NCBI RefSeq assembly: GCF_030162935.1 | Contig: NZ_JASAUZ010000001.1 | Location: 310,001-374,000, forward strand | DNA length: 64,000 nucleotides | Source of the DNA: Comamonas halotolerans | GTDB taxonomy: Bacteria > Pseudomonadota > Gammaproteobacteria > Burkholderiales > Burkholderiaceae_C | Direction of reading: 5' to 3' | Part shown: piece after piece, positions 27,523 through 35,383 of the stretch | Numbering within the stretch: the first letter of the stretch is position 1 | How the letters are laid out: each line of letters starts with the position of its first letter | Translations under genes and position numbers: made by a program | Notes under the pieces: generated by a model | The model's input: only the letters and a program-made list of their open reading frames with translations | What the model was told of the DNA's origin: nothing | Databases searched by the model: none

Positions 27523-28947
27523 TTAATCACAATGCTGCTGGATATAGGCTTTCACGTTCTCGACATCCGATTCCATCACTACCACGCGCTTGGGCAAATC
27601 TTCAATGCCTTCAAACTTGGCTGGACGCTCGGGCTGCCGACCCAAGGCCTCTTCAATAGTGGCCGCAAACTTGATAGGCAGTGCAGTCTCCAGAACAATC
27701 ATGGGTTCAGCGCGCAAATGCTCACGCCCCACTTTCACACCGTCGGCGGTGTGGGTGTCAATCATTTGGCCCAGACGCTCGTAGCAGTCCTTGATGGTAG
27801 CCAAACGGTCAGCGTGCGTGCTCTTGCCACTGACAAAGCCATACTTGGCAGCAGCATCCTGGAAACAGGCATCCTGGCTCAAATCGAACTTGCCTTGCTT
27901 GCCCACACCATCTGCAAAAAGCGCTTTGGTACGTACGCCATCGCGGCCCACCAGATCAAAGATGAAACGCTCAAAGTTGCTGGCCTTGGAGATATCCATC
28001 GAGGGGCTCGATGTCTCATAGGTATTGGCAGAGCCACGCACCTGGTACACGCCTGTGCGGAAGAACTCATCCAGCACATCGTTTTCGTTAGTCGCTACCA
28101 CCAGCTGTGCAATCGGCAACCCCATCTGGCGCGCGACATGGCCTGCGCAGATATTGCCGAAGTTGCCCGATGGCACGGTGAAGCTCACCTTTTCTTCGTT
28201 GCGCGTTGTCGCTTGCAGATAACCTGCAAAGTAGTACACCACCTGAGCCAGCAAACGCGCCCAGTTGATGGAGTTGACAGTACCGATTTTGTACTTGGCC
28301 TTGAACACGTGGTCGTTAGACACAGCCTTGACAATGTCCTGGCAATCGTCGAACACACCTTCAATGGCGATGTTGTGAATGTTCTCATCCTGCAGGCTGA
28401 ACATTTGCGCCTGCTGGAAGGGGCTCATGCGGCCATGCGGACTGGTCATGAACACGCGCACACCTTTTTTGCCACGCATGGCGTATTCAGCGGCACTGCC
28501 GGTATCTCCTGATGTCGCGCCCAGAATATTCAACTCTTCGCCACGACGCGCCAGTTCGTATTCAAACAGGTTGCCCAGCAATTGCATGGCCATGTCCTTG
28601 AAGGCCAGCGTGGGGCCGTTGGACAGCGCTTCAATCAGCAAATTGCCTTCCAGCGTGCGTACGGGCACGATGGCGTCGGTGCCAAAAACGTCCTTGGTGT
28701 ACGTTTTGGCGCACAGGACGCGCAGGTCGTCGGCAGGAATATCGTCGATGTACAACGACAGAATCTCAAATGCCAGCGCTGCGTAGCCTTGCTCAGCCAG
28801 CACCTTGCGCAGCTCGGACAGCTTGCTGTCACTGATCTGGGGATATTCAACAGGAAGGTACAGGCCGCCATCGGGAGCGAGGCCTTCCAGCAGGATGTCG
28901 CAAAAGCGTTTGCGATCAGCGTGACCGCGGGTAGACAGATACAGCAT
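27523..28947 (-). CDS. thrC: Threonine synthase
   Basis: PLP enzyme converting O-phosphohomoserine to threonine. The 474-residue length and N-terminus MLYLSTRGHADRKRFCDILLEGLAPDGGLYLP mark the longer, E. coli/yeast-type class. PLP Lys117 is in GPTLAFKDMAMQLLG; the phosphate-binding Gly-rich segment is ATSGDTGSAAEYA. The ATG overlaps the stop of hom by one base, indicating translational coupling. Nothing unusual. Confidence 0.97.
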   Translation of the reverse strand: MLYLSTRGHADRKRFCDILLEGLAPDGGLYLPVEYPQISDSKLSELRKVLAEQGYAALAFEILSLYIDDIPADDLRVLCAKTYTKDVFGTDAIVPVRTLEGNLLIEALSNGPTLAFKDMAMQLLGNLFEYELARRGEELNILGATSGDTGSAAEYAMRGKKGVRVFMTSPHGRMSPFQQAQMFSLQDENIHNIAIEGVFDDCQDIVKAVSNDHVFKAKYKIGTVNSINWARLLAQVVYYFAGYLQATTRNEEKVSFTVPSGNFGNICAGHVARQMGLPIAQLVVATNENDVLDEFFRTGVYQVRGSANTYETSSPSMDISKASNFERFIFDLVGRDGVRTKALFADGVGKQGKFDLSQDACFQDAAAKYGFVSGKSTHADRLATIKDCYERLGQMIDTHTADGVKVGREHLRAEPMIVLETALPIKFAATIEEALGRQPERPAKFEGIEDLPKRVVVMESDVENVKAYIQQHCD

Positions 28948-30281
28948 CAGTTCAACTCTTCTTTGCGGATGCGAGTAATCGGTGCCAGCACGGTTGGCAG
29001 CCCCTGGATCTCGGCCAATGCCTTGTCCATTTCACCTTCGCGGGTGTCATGCGTCAGGATGATCAAGTCGGTCTGGGTCGAACCTTCACCACCGACTTCA
29101 TCGGCTTCGCGCTGCAATACGGCATCGATGCTGATGCCTGCACTGGCCAGCAGCGAAGTGATCTTGGCCAGCACACCTGCCTCATCCGCCACACGGATGC
29201 GCAAGTAATAGCTGGTGACGATTTCAGCCATGGGCAGCACAGGCAGCTCGTTGCCCGCTGCGGCCAGGGTATGGGCCTGGAACGCCAGCGCAGGCACGCT
29301 GTGCGCAGGATCTGCACCGTGCAAACGGGCAATATCAACCAGATCCGCAATCACGGCCGAAGCAGTGGGCTCGGAACCAGCACCCTTGCCGTAGTACAGC
29401 GTAGTGCCCACCGCATCGCCATGCACCACGACTGCGTTCATCGCTCCTTCAACATTTGCGATCAAGCGCTTGGCAGGGATCAGCGAGGGGTGCACGCGCA
29501 ACTCCACGCCCTTGTCCGTGCGCTTGGTGATGCCCAGGAGCTTGATACGGTAGCCCAGTTGCTCGGCATACTTGATATCCGCACCAGCCAGCTTGGTGAT
29601 GCCTTCCACATAGGCCTTGTCAAACTGCACAGGGATACCAAAAGCGATGGCACTCATCAAGGTGGCCTTGTGCGCCGCATCCACACCTTCAATGTCGAAA
29701 GTGGGATCTGCTTCAGCGTAGCCCAGACGCTGAGCCTCCTTGAGCACCACGTCAAAGTCCAGCCCCTTGTCACGCATTTCGGACAGGATGAAGTTGGTGG
29801 TGCCGTTGATAATGCCTGCCACCCACTGGATGGAGTTAGCCGTCAGACCTTCGCGCAATGCCTTGATGATCGGGATACCGCCAGCCACAGCCGCTTCATA
29901 GGCCACAATCACGCCCTTTTCCGCTGCAGCCTTGAAGATTTCGGTGCCATGTACTGCCAGCAAGGCCTTGTTAGCCGTCACAACGTGCTTGCCTGCTGCA
30001 ATGGCTTCCAGTACCAGCGCCTTGGCAATGCCATAGCCACCAATCAATTCCACCACCACATCGATGTCGGGATTGGCAATGACCTCACGTGCATCACCCA
30101 CCACCTTGGCGGCATCACCCACCACCTGCTTCGCGCGCGTTGTGTCCAAGTCGGCCACCATGGCAATCTCAATGCCACGACCCGCACGGCGGCGGATCTC
30201 TTCTTGATTGCGCTGCAGCACGTTGAAAGTGCCGCTGCCAACGGTGCCAATGCCCAACAGGCCTACTTGGATCGGTTTCAT
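28947..30281 (-). CDS. hom: Homoserine dehydrogenase
   Basis: NAD(P)H-dependent reduction of aspartate semialdehyde to homoserine. Of the 444 residues, 1-130 form the nucleotide-binding domain (GLLGIGTVGSGTF), the central part is the catalytic domain (GIINGTTNFILSEM, GYAEADPTFDIEGVDAAHK with the catalytic Asp/Lys) and the last 90 residues are an ACT domain (YYLRIRVADEAGVLAKI), through which threonine inhibits. The monofunctional ACT-containing form is standard in betaproteobacteria. It belongs to the alaA-hom-thrC transcript and takes its substrate from Asd (53.1 kb). Confidence 0.97.
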   Translation of the reverse strand: MKPIQVGLLGIGTVGSGTFNVLQRNQEEIRRRAGRGIEIAMVADLDTTRAKQVVGDAAKVVGDAREVIANPDIDVVVELIGGYGIAKALVLEAIAAGKHVVTANKALLAVHGTEIFKAAAEKGVIVAYEAAVAGGIPIIKALREGLTANSIQWVAGIINGTTNFILSEMRDKGLDFDVVLKEAQRLGYAEADPTFDIEGVDAAHKATLMSAIAFGIPVQFDKAYVEGITKLAGADIKYAEQLGYRIKLLGITKRTDKGVELRVHPSLIPAKRLIANVEGAMNAVVVHGDAVGTTLYYGKGAGSEPTASAVIADLVDIARLHGADPAHSVPALAFQAHTLAAAGNELPVLPMAEIVTSYYLRIRVADEAGVLAKITSLLASAGISIDAVLQREADEVGGEGSTQTDLIILTHDTREGEMDKALAEIQGLPTVLAPITRIRKEELN

Positions 30282-30355
30282 AAGTCTCTTACGCTTTTAC
30301 TTCAATTAAAGTACTGCCACGCTTACGGGGTCTGCGCTGACAGCTATCAAAAAAA

Positions 30356-31642
30356 TCATGCTGCCACTTGCAGCTTGGCCTTGCCTTTACCTGCAGCCTT
30401 GGCGCTCACCACCTTGTCAGTGCCATGACGCAAGCGATACTTCGCCAGAAAAGCTGCCAAGCGGTTGATGGCTTCACGCAGGTCTGCCTCGTGCGGCAGG
30501 AACACAATGCGGAAGTGATCTGGATGTGGCCAGTTAAAGCCCGTGCCTTGCACCAGCATCACCTTGGTCTCTTGCAGCACTTCCAGGAAAAATTCCTGGT
30601 CGTTCTGGATCGGATAAACCTCGGGATCCAGTCGGGGGAACATGTACAAAGCACCCTGCGGTTTAACGCAGCTCACACCAGGAATCGCATTGATCATTTC
30701 CCAGGCCAGATCACGCTGCACGCGCAGACGTCCGCCTTCACACACCAAATCCTTGATGGACTGGTAGCCACCCAGTGCTGTCTGTACGGCCCACTGACCG
30801 GGCACGTTGGCACACAAACGCATGTTCGAGAGCATGTTCAGGCCCTCGATGTAATCTTTTGCGCATTTCTTGTCACCCGAGATCACCATCCAGCCGGCAC
30901 GATAGCCACAGGAGCGGTAAGCCTTGGACAAGGAATTGAAAGTCAACGTCAGCACGTCCTGGGACAGGCTGGCCATCGGCACATGCTTGACATCGTCATA
31001 CAACACCTTGTCGTACACCTCGTCTGCAAAAATCACCAGGCCGTGTTCACGCGCGATCTCGATAATGCCCAGCAACAGCTCATTGGAGTACAGCGCGCCG
31101 GTGGGATTGTTCGGGTTGATGACCACAATGCCTTTGGTGCGGGGCGAGACCTTGGCACGGATATCGTCCAGATTGGGCATCCAGCCGTTGTCTTCGTCAC
31201 AGATGTAGTGCACCGGCGTGCCACCCGACAGACTGGTCGCCGCTGTCCACAGCGGATAATCCGGCGCAGGCACCAGCAACTCGTCGCCGTTGTCCAGCAA
31301 GGCATTGGTTGCCAGATTGATCAGCTCCGAGGCGCCGTTGCCCAGATAAATGTCATCCAGCGTCACACCCTTGATGCCCTGGTGCTGGGTTTCGTGCATG
31401 ACCGCCTTGCGCGCAGCAAAAATTCCCTTGCTGTCGGAATAGCCTGCCGAGTTGGGCAGATTGCGAATCATGTCCTGCTGCACTTCTTCCGGTGCATCAA
31501 AGCCAAATACGGCCAAGTTGCCGATATTGAGCTTGATGATCTTGTGACCATCTTCTTCCATCTGTTTCGCCGCGTCCATGATCGGCCCGCGGATGTCATA
31601 ACAGACGTTGGCTAATTTGGCGGATTTTTGGACGGTCTTCAT
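30356..31642 (-). CDS. alaA: Alanine aminotransferase AlaA-like PLP-dependent transaminase
   Basis: A fold-type I aminotransferase of 428 residues; ATG 31642 is chosen because the family begins SAKLANVCYDIRGPI. Lys240 in FNSLSKAYR binds PLP; other landmarks are the LNIGN loop, PAPDYPLWTAA, NPNNPTGALYS, DEVYDKVLYDD and the final Arg region DHFRIVFLP. The sequence pattern is close to E. coli AlaA (pyruvate/glutamate transamination). A Lys/Ala-rich C-terminal tail of about 20 residues (AKAAGKGKAKLQVAA) is an addition. The gene precedes hom with a 74-base gap. Confidence 0.88.
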   Translation of the reverse strand: MKTVQKSAKLANVCYDIRGPIMDAAKQMEEDGHKIIKLNIGNLAVFGFDAPEEVQQDMIRNLPNSAGYSDSKGIFAARKAVMHETQHQGIKGVTLDDIYLGNGASELINLATNALLDNGDELLVPAPDYPLWTAATSLSGGTPVHYICDEDNGWMPNLDDIRAKVSPRTKGIVVINPNNPTGALYSNELLLGIIEIAREHGLVIFADEVYDKVLYDDVKHVPMASLSQDVLTLTFNSLSKAYRSCGYRAGWMVISGDKKCAKDYIEGLNMLSNMRLCANVPGQWAVQTALGGYQSIKDLVCEGGRLRVQRDLAWEMINAIPGVSCVKPQGALYMFPRLDPEVYPIQNDQEFFLEVLQETKVMLVQGTGFNWPHPDHFRIVFLPHEADLREAINRLAAFLAKYRLRHGTDKVVSAKAAGKGKAKLQVAA

Positions 31643-31818
31643 GGCAGTGGTTCCAGATTGCTCGAAGTGGCCCCGAAGCGCGACCGCGCCCCGGTGAAAC
31701 CTATAATTTGAACACAGTTCGGGGCAATTGCCTCCCCTTAAACCGAGGTGCCCATGCACCTTGCGCGCAGAGGGCGCCAGCCAGCACATTGCAGCGCTTC
31801 ATCCAACAAGGAATCCAC
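31643..31818. promoter_or_regulatory. Divergent promoter region between alaA and the Mth938-like gene
   Basis: A 176-base spacer with a perfect TATAAT on the plus strand at 31702-31707 that fits a promoter for the gene at 31819, although no good -35 is seen at the right distance. The leftward alaA promoter must also lie here. Confidence 0.35.
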
Positions 31819-32187
31819 ATGCAACTCCACGCCGATCAAACCGATGTGCAAATGGTCACTGGCTATGGCTTCGGCTGGATTGCCGTGAACAAGCAAAAGC
31901 ATTCGGGCAATATCCTGCTGGGCGCCAGTGGTTTCTTGCGCCCTTGGAACTGCAGCAACTTTGAGTCCCTCACCTCCGAGCATTTCAACGAACTGGCCGA
32001 ACTCAACGCTGAATTGATCATCTTCGGCTCAGGATCGAAGATACGCTTCGTACATCCGTCATGGCTGCAAGCCCTGATGCAAAAGCGTATTGGCATCGAG
32101 ACCATGGACACCCATGCGGCTTGTCGTACTTACAACGTTTTGGCTGCAGAAGGCCGAAATGTGATAGCCGCACTGTTGTTGGAGTAA
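31819..32187 (+). CDS. Mth938-like domain (DUF498) protein
   Basis: A 122-residue protein; ATG 31819 with AAGGAATCCAC upstream is preferred over an in-frame start further up. The order of landmarks GYGFGWIAVN, LRPWNCSNFESLT, ELIIFGSGSKIRFVHP, GIETMDTHAACRTYNVLAAEGRNVIAALLL matches the Mth938-like family (NDUFAF3/C2orf17-related fold). In bacteria its role is not established, and in eukaryotes relatives help assemble respiratory complex I. Soluble, presumably cytoplasmic. Confidence 0.82.
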   Translation: MQLHADQTDVQMVTGYGFGWIAVNKQKHSGNILLGASGFLRPWNCSNFESLTSEHFNELAELNAELIIFGSGSKIRFVHPSWLQALMQKRIGIETMDTHAACRTYNVLAAEGRNVIAALLLE

Positions 32188-32201
32188 TATCCGCTGGGGG
32201 C

Positions 32202-32230
32202 TCGTCAAAATTAGCGTTTCAGGGTAAAAT
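32202..32230 (+). promoter_or_regulatory. Predicted sigma-70 promoter of the peroxiredoxin gene
   Basis: TCGTCA (32202-32207), a 17-base spacer and TAAAAT (32225-32230), followed by about 94 bases of leader before the peroxiredoxin ATG. The -10 is 5/6 and the -35 4/6 of consensus with ideal spacing. Confidence 0.45.
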
Positions 32231-32324
32231 CGCAGGTTGCGGTCGGGGGCGTACTTATCCATAAAAGCAATACTTACCCTACACCCCTCGGCATTCCAAC
32301 GACTACTCCCGAGAGAAAAAGCGC

Positions 32325-32813
32325 ATGGCGATCGTTGTCAATAAACCCCTTCCGGAATTTGAAGCTAACGCGACAGGTGGCGTGAAGGTCACCAACACCT
32401 CGCACACAGGCCAGATTCTGATTCTGTACTTCTACCCGAAGGACAACACGCCTGGTTGCACCACCGAAGCCATGCAGTTCCGCGACAAGTTCAAGGACTT
32501 CGAAAAGGCTGGTGCAGTGGTGTTTGGCGTTTCGCGTGACAACATGAAATCGCACGATGACTTCAAGGAAAAGCTGGAGTTGCCTTTCGAGCTGATTGCG
32601 GACACTGAAGAGAAAATGTGCCACATGTTTGGCGTGGTCAAAAACAAGATCATGTACGGCAAGAAGGTCAAGGGCATTGAGCGCTCGACTTTCCTGGTCG
32701 ATGCCAACGGAATTTTGGCGCAAGAATGGCGCGGCTTGAAGGTACCTGGCCACGTGGACGAAGTCCTCAAAGCCGTCAAAGCCCTGAAGACAGCCGCCAA
32801 AAAGGCAGCCTAA
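32325..32813 (+). CDS. Peroxiredoxin, Bcp/PrxQ-like
   Basis: A 162-residue thiol peroxidase. The peroxidatic Cys45 is in YPKDNTPGCTTEA, the typical PrxQ active site with Pro, Thr and Cys. The resolving Cys found five residues later in E. coli Bcp is replaced (Met50); the only other Cys is Cys99 (EEKMCHMFGV), so the enzyme may use Cys99 or an external thiol. C-terminal GIERSTFLVDANGILAQEWRG is conserved in the family. It reduces hydrogen peroxide and organic hydroperoxides in the cytoplasm. It is followed by its own strong terminator. Confidence 0.9.
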   Translation: MAIVVNKPLPEFEANATGGVKVTNTSHTGQILILYFYPKDNTPGCTTEAMQFRDKFKDFEKAGAVVFGVSRDNMKSHDDFKEKLELPFELIADTEEKMCHMFGVVKNKIMYGKKVKGIERSTFLVDANGILAQEWRGLKVPGHVDEVLKAVKALKTAAKKAA

Positions 32814-32916
32814 ACACCACATTCATGACACTGCCATATTGGCAGGCGTCAAGACATGCATAATGGGCCTCATGCCTTTGCGCGTAACGACTCAGCATTG
32901 CAAGCCACTTCCCTCC

Positions 32917-32956
32917 AAAGCCGCTCGGGCCTATGCCCAGCGGCTTTGTGTTTTTT
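32917..32956 (+). terminator. Rho-independent terminator between the peroxiredoxin and phoH genes
   Basis: AAAGCCGCT paired with AGCGGCTTT around an inner GGGC/GCCC stem with a CTAT loop, then GTG and six T. It ends 30 bases before the phoH ATG, too close for a complete promoter in between, so phoH may be transcribed through it (see findings). Confidence 0.85.
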
Positions 32957-32986
32957 ACAGCCCTGAAAACGAGGACTGAATCACTT

Positions 32987-34798
32987 ATGCCCCTGCCTCC
33001 AGCCCCAGCCAAACGCGCTGCACGCGTTGCCAAGGAAGCCTTTAGCGTCACAGCTCGCACCACCAAGCGCAGCACCGCAATCAAGCCAGCAGTGATTGAG
33101 TTGGATGATGATTTGCTACCCTCCGTTACGGAGACTTCCGCTGATTTGCACCCGAGCCCACGCAGCACCAGGAAAGTCAAGGCAGACAGCACCGCCAGTG
33201 CAGCCACAACTGCTGCAGCACAAAGCCTGGCTCAGCAACGAACAGCCGTACAGCAGGCCGCTGCCGCTGCCAGCCCGACGAACAGGCCAGTTGCCAAATC
33301 CCCAACCAGCCCGCAAGCCAAATTGCCAGCAACCTCAGCAAATATTGCACCCCAAATCAGCAAACCCAAACCCAAGACCACCCCGGTGAGCAAAAAGCGC
33401 ACTGGTCAAACTTGCCTGTTCGTGCTTGACACCAATGTGTTGCTGCACGATCCCACCAGTATCTTCCGCTTTGAAGAACACGACATCTTCCTGCCTATGG
33501 TGGTTCTGGAAGAGTTGGATGGTCACAAAAAAGGCATGACCGAAGTGGCGCGCAACGGTCGCCAGGTTAGCCGCACACTGGACGCCCTTGTGGATGCTCA
33601 ACAAGATGCAGACCTGGCTATCGGCCTGCGCCTGGGTGCCAGCGGTCACAAAGGAGCCACAGGCCACCTGTTCTTCCAGACCGCACCTCTGGACTACAAG
33701 CTCCCCTCCAGCCTCCCACAAGGCAAGGCAGACAACCAAATCTTGGGCGTGGTACAGGCATTGCGCACTGCCAAGCAAGGCCAGCAAGAAGTGGTTCTGG
33801 TGTCCAAAGACATCAATATGCGCGTCAAAGCCCGTGCTCTGGGCCTGCCTGCCGAGGATTACCGCAACGACAAGACCCTGGATGATGGCGATCTGCTCTA
33901 CACAGGCAGCTTGGCACTTCCTGCAGATTTCTGGAAGAAAGCCAAAAACGTCGAGAGCTGGCAGGATCGCGGCAAGACCTACTACAGCTTCACCAGCCCG
34001 CTGTCCGGACAGATGCTCATCAACCAGTATGTGTACTTTGATGCGCCAGGCGAATCCAGTTTGCACGCACGTGTTGCAGAGATCCGCGACAAAACTGTGG
34101 TGCTTGAGACGCTGCGTGATTACAGCAGCACCAAACACAATGTCTGGGGCGTGAATGCACGCAATCGCGAGCAGAACTTTGCACTCAATTTGCTGATGGA
34201 TCCGAACGTAGACTTTGTCTCACTGACCGGAACAGCAGGCACCGGCAAGACTTTGATGGCCCTGGCTGCCGGTTTGAGCCAAGTTCTGGACGACCGCCGT
34301 TACACCGAGATCATCATGACCCGCGCAACCGTCAGCGTAGGCGAAGACATTGGCTTCTTACCAGGCACCGAGGAAGAGAAAATGGGCCCCTGGATGGGCG
34401 CACTGGATGACAATCTGGAATTTTTAGCCAAGGGAGATGGAGGAAACCCTGGTGAATGGGGCCGCGCAGCGACCAATGAGCTGATTCGCAGCCGCATCAA
34501 GATCAAGAGCATGAACTTCATGCGTGGACGCACCTTCCTGAACAAGTACGTCATCATTGATGAAGCACAAAACCTGACGCCCAAGCAGATGAAGACCTTG
34601 ATCACCCGCGCCGGCCCCGGCACCAAGATCATCTGCATGGGCAACCTGGCGCAAATTGACACCCCGTACCTGACCGAAGGCTCCTCGGGTCTGACATTTG
34701 CCGTGGATCGCTTCAAGGGCTGGCCCCACAGCGGTCACATTCAACTGGCGCGTGGCGAACGTTCGCGTCTGGCTGACTTTGCCAGTGAGGTGCTGTAA
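32987..34798 (+). CDS. PIN domain-PhoH ATPase fusion (PhoH2-type)
   Basis: A 603-residue protein starting at ATG 32987 (GAGG upstream). Residues 1-140 are a low-complexity Ala/Pro/Lys/Ser-rich stretch. A PIN nuclease domain follows (LDTNVLLHDP with Asp148, then VVLEELDGHKKG), and the PhoH P-loop ATPase has Walker A GTAGTGKT (Lys421) and Walker B VIIDEAQNLTPKQMK. PIN-PhoH proteins in other bacteria show ATP-dependent RNA unwinding and RNA cleavage, so a role in RNA metabolism is likely. The stop is directly followed by the start of the next gene (TAAATG). Confidence 0.9.
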   Translation: MPLPPAPAKRAARVAKEAFSVTARTTKRSTAIKPAVIELDDDLLPSVTETSADLHPSPRSTRKVKADSTASAATTAAAQSLAQQRTAVQQAAAAASPTNRPVAKSPTSPQAKLPATSANIAPQISKPKPKTTPVSKKRTGQTCLFVLDTNVLLHDPTSIFRFEEHDIFLPMVVLEELDGHKKGMTEVARNGRQVSRTLDALVDAQQDADLAIGLRLGASGHKGATGHLFFQTAPLDYKLPSSLPQGKADNQILGVVQALRTAKQGQQEVVLVSKDINMRVKARALGLPAEDYRNDKTLDDGDLLYTGSLALPADFWKKAKNVESWQDRGKTYYSFTSPLSGQMLINQYVYFDAPGESSLHARVAEIRDKTVVLETLRDYSSTKHNVWGVNARNREQNFALNLLMDPNVDFVSLTGTAGTGKTLMALAAGLSQVLDDRRYTEIIMTRATVSVGEDIGFLPGTEEEKMGPWMGALDDNLEFLAKGDGGNPGEWGRAATNELIRSRIKIKSMNFMRGRTFLNKYVIIDEAQNLTPKQMKTLITRAGPGTKIICMGNLAQIDTPYLTEGSSGLTFAVDRFKGWPHSGHIQLARGERSRLADFASEVL

Positions 34799-35206
34799 AT
34801 GGCGATCAGTTGGGTTGCAGCACTCAAGATGGTGCCCTGGGCAGATGTCATTCAAGCAGCTCCCAGCGTGCTCAAAGCCGCAAAAGGCCTGATGAAAAAA
34901 AGCCCTGAACAAGAGCTTGAAGAAGCTGCACAGGCTGCTGCGCACTCCGATCAATCTCAACCTGCACTGGCCAGCAATCCCGGCGAGCTTGCGCTGCAAC
35001 AAGTAGCGATACTTGAAGCACGCATTCAGCACCTGGAATCCGCCCAGCGTGCATCCAATCAGGTGCTGGAGAAAATGGCGGAGCAACAAGCCCAGATCGT
35101 CAAAACCGTGGGATTGCTACGCACTGGCGCCACACGCTTGGCATGGGCATGTGGGATTCTCGGAGTAGCAGTCATAGGCTTGCTGATTGCGGTAATCCGC
35201 ATGTAA
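34799..35206 (+). CDS. Predicted tail-anchored coiled-coil protein coupled to phoH
   Basis: I do not recognise this 135-residue protein. It has a helical N-terminus (ALKMVPWADVIQAAPSVLKAAKG), a Gln/Ala-rich linker, a coiled coil (LQQVAILEARIQHLESAQRASNQVLEKMAEQQAQI, about 65-100) and one C-terminal membrane helix (LAWACGILGVAVIGLLIAVI). No signal peptide. It begins immediately at the phoH stop, so translation is coupled, and the operon ends at the terminator that follows. It could anchor PhoH or RNA-processing factors at the membrane; that is inference. Confidence 0.65.
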   Translation: MAISWVAALKMVPWADVIQAAPSVLKAAKGLMKKSPEQELEEAAQAAAHSDQSQPALASNPGELALQQVAILEARIQHLESAQRASNQVLEKMAEQQAQIVKTVGLLRTGATRLAWACGILGVAVIGLLIAVIRM

Positions 35207-35324
35207 AAAAGGCGCTGGTTGCGGGTTGGGGGTTGCGCTCTGCCCTCATAGGCTTGGCGGGTACATCACCCACCCAAAGTCTATGAATGCAGCCGTTTGC
35301 AGCAACTCTCTAAATTGACCAACA

Positions 35325-35357
35325 AAAAAGGCCTTGTCTTTGCGACAAGGCCTTTTT
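35325..35357. terminator. Bidirectional terminator between the phoH operon and dnaB
   Basis: AAAAAGGCCTTGTC / GACAAGGCCTTTTT with a 5-base loop: a 14-bp stem whose A-tract and T-tract make it work in both directions for the convergent transcripts. Confidence 0.92.
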
Positions 35358-35383
35358 ATTTCAGCAACACCAGGGCAACCATT

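Noticed and set aside
29049-30428. 459-codon open frame antisense to hom
   Set aside because: Shadow of hom, low-complexity translation, no ribosome-binding site.
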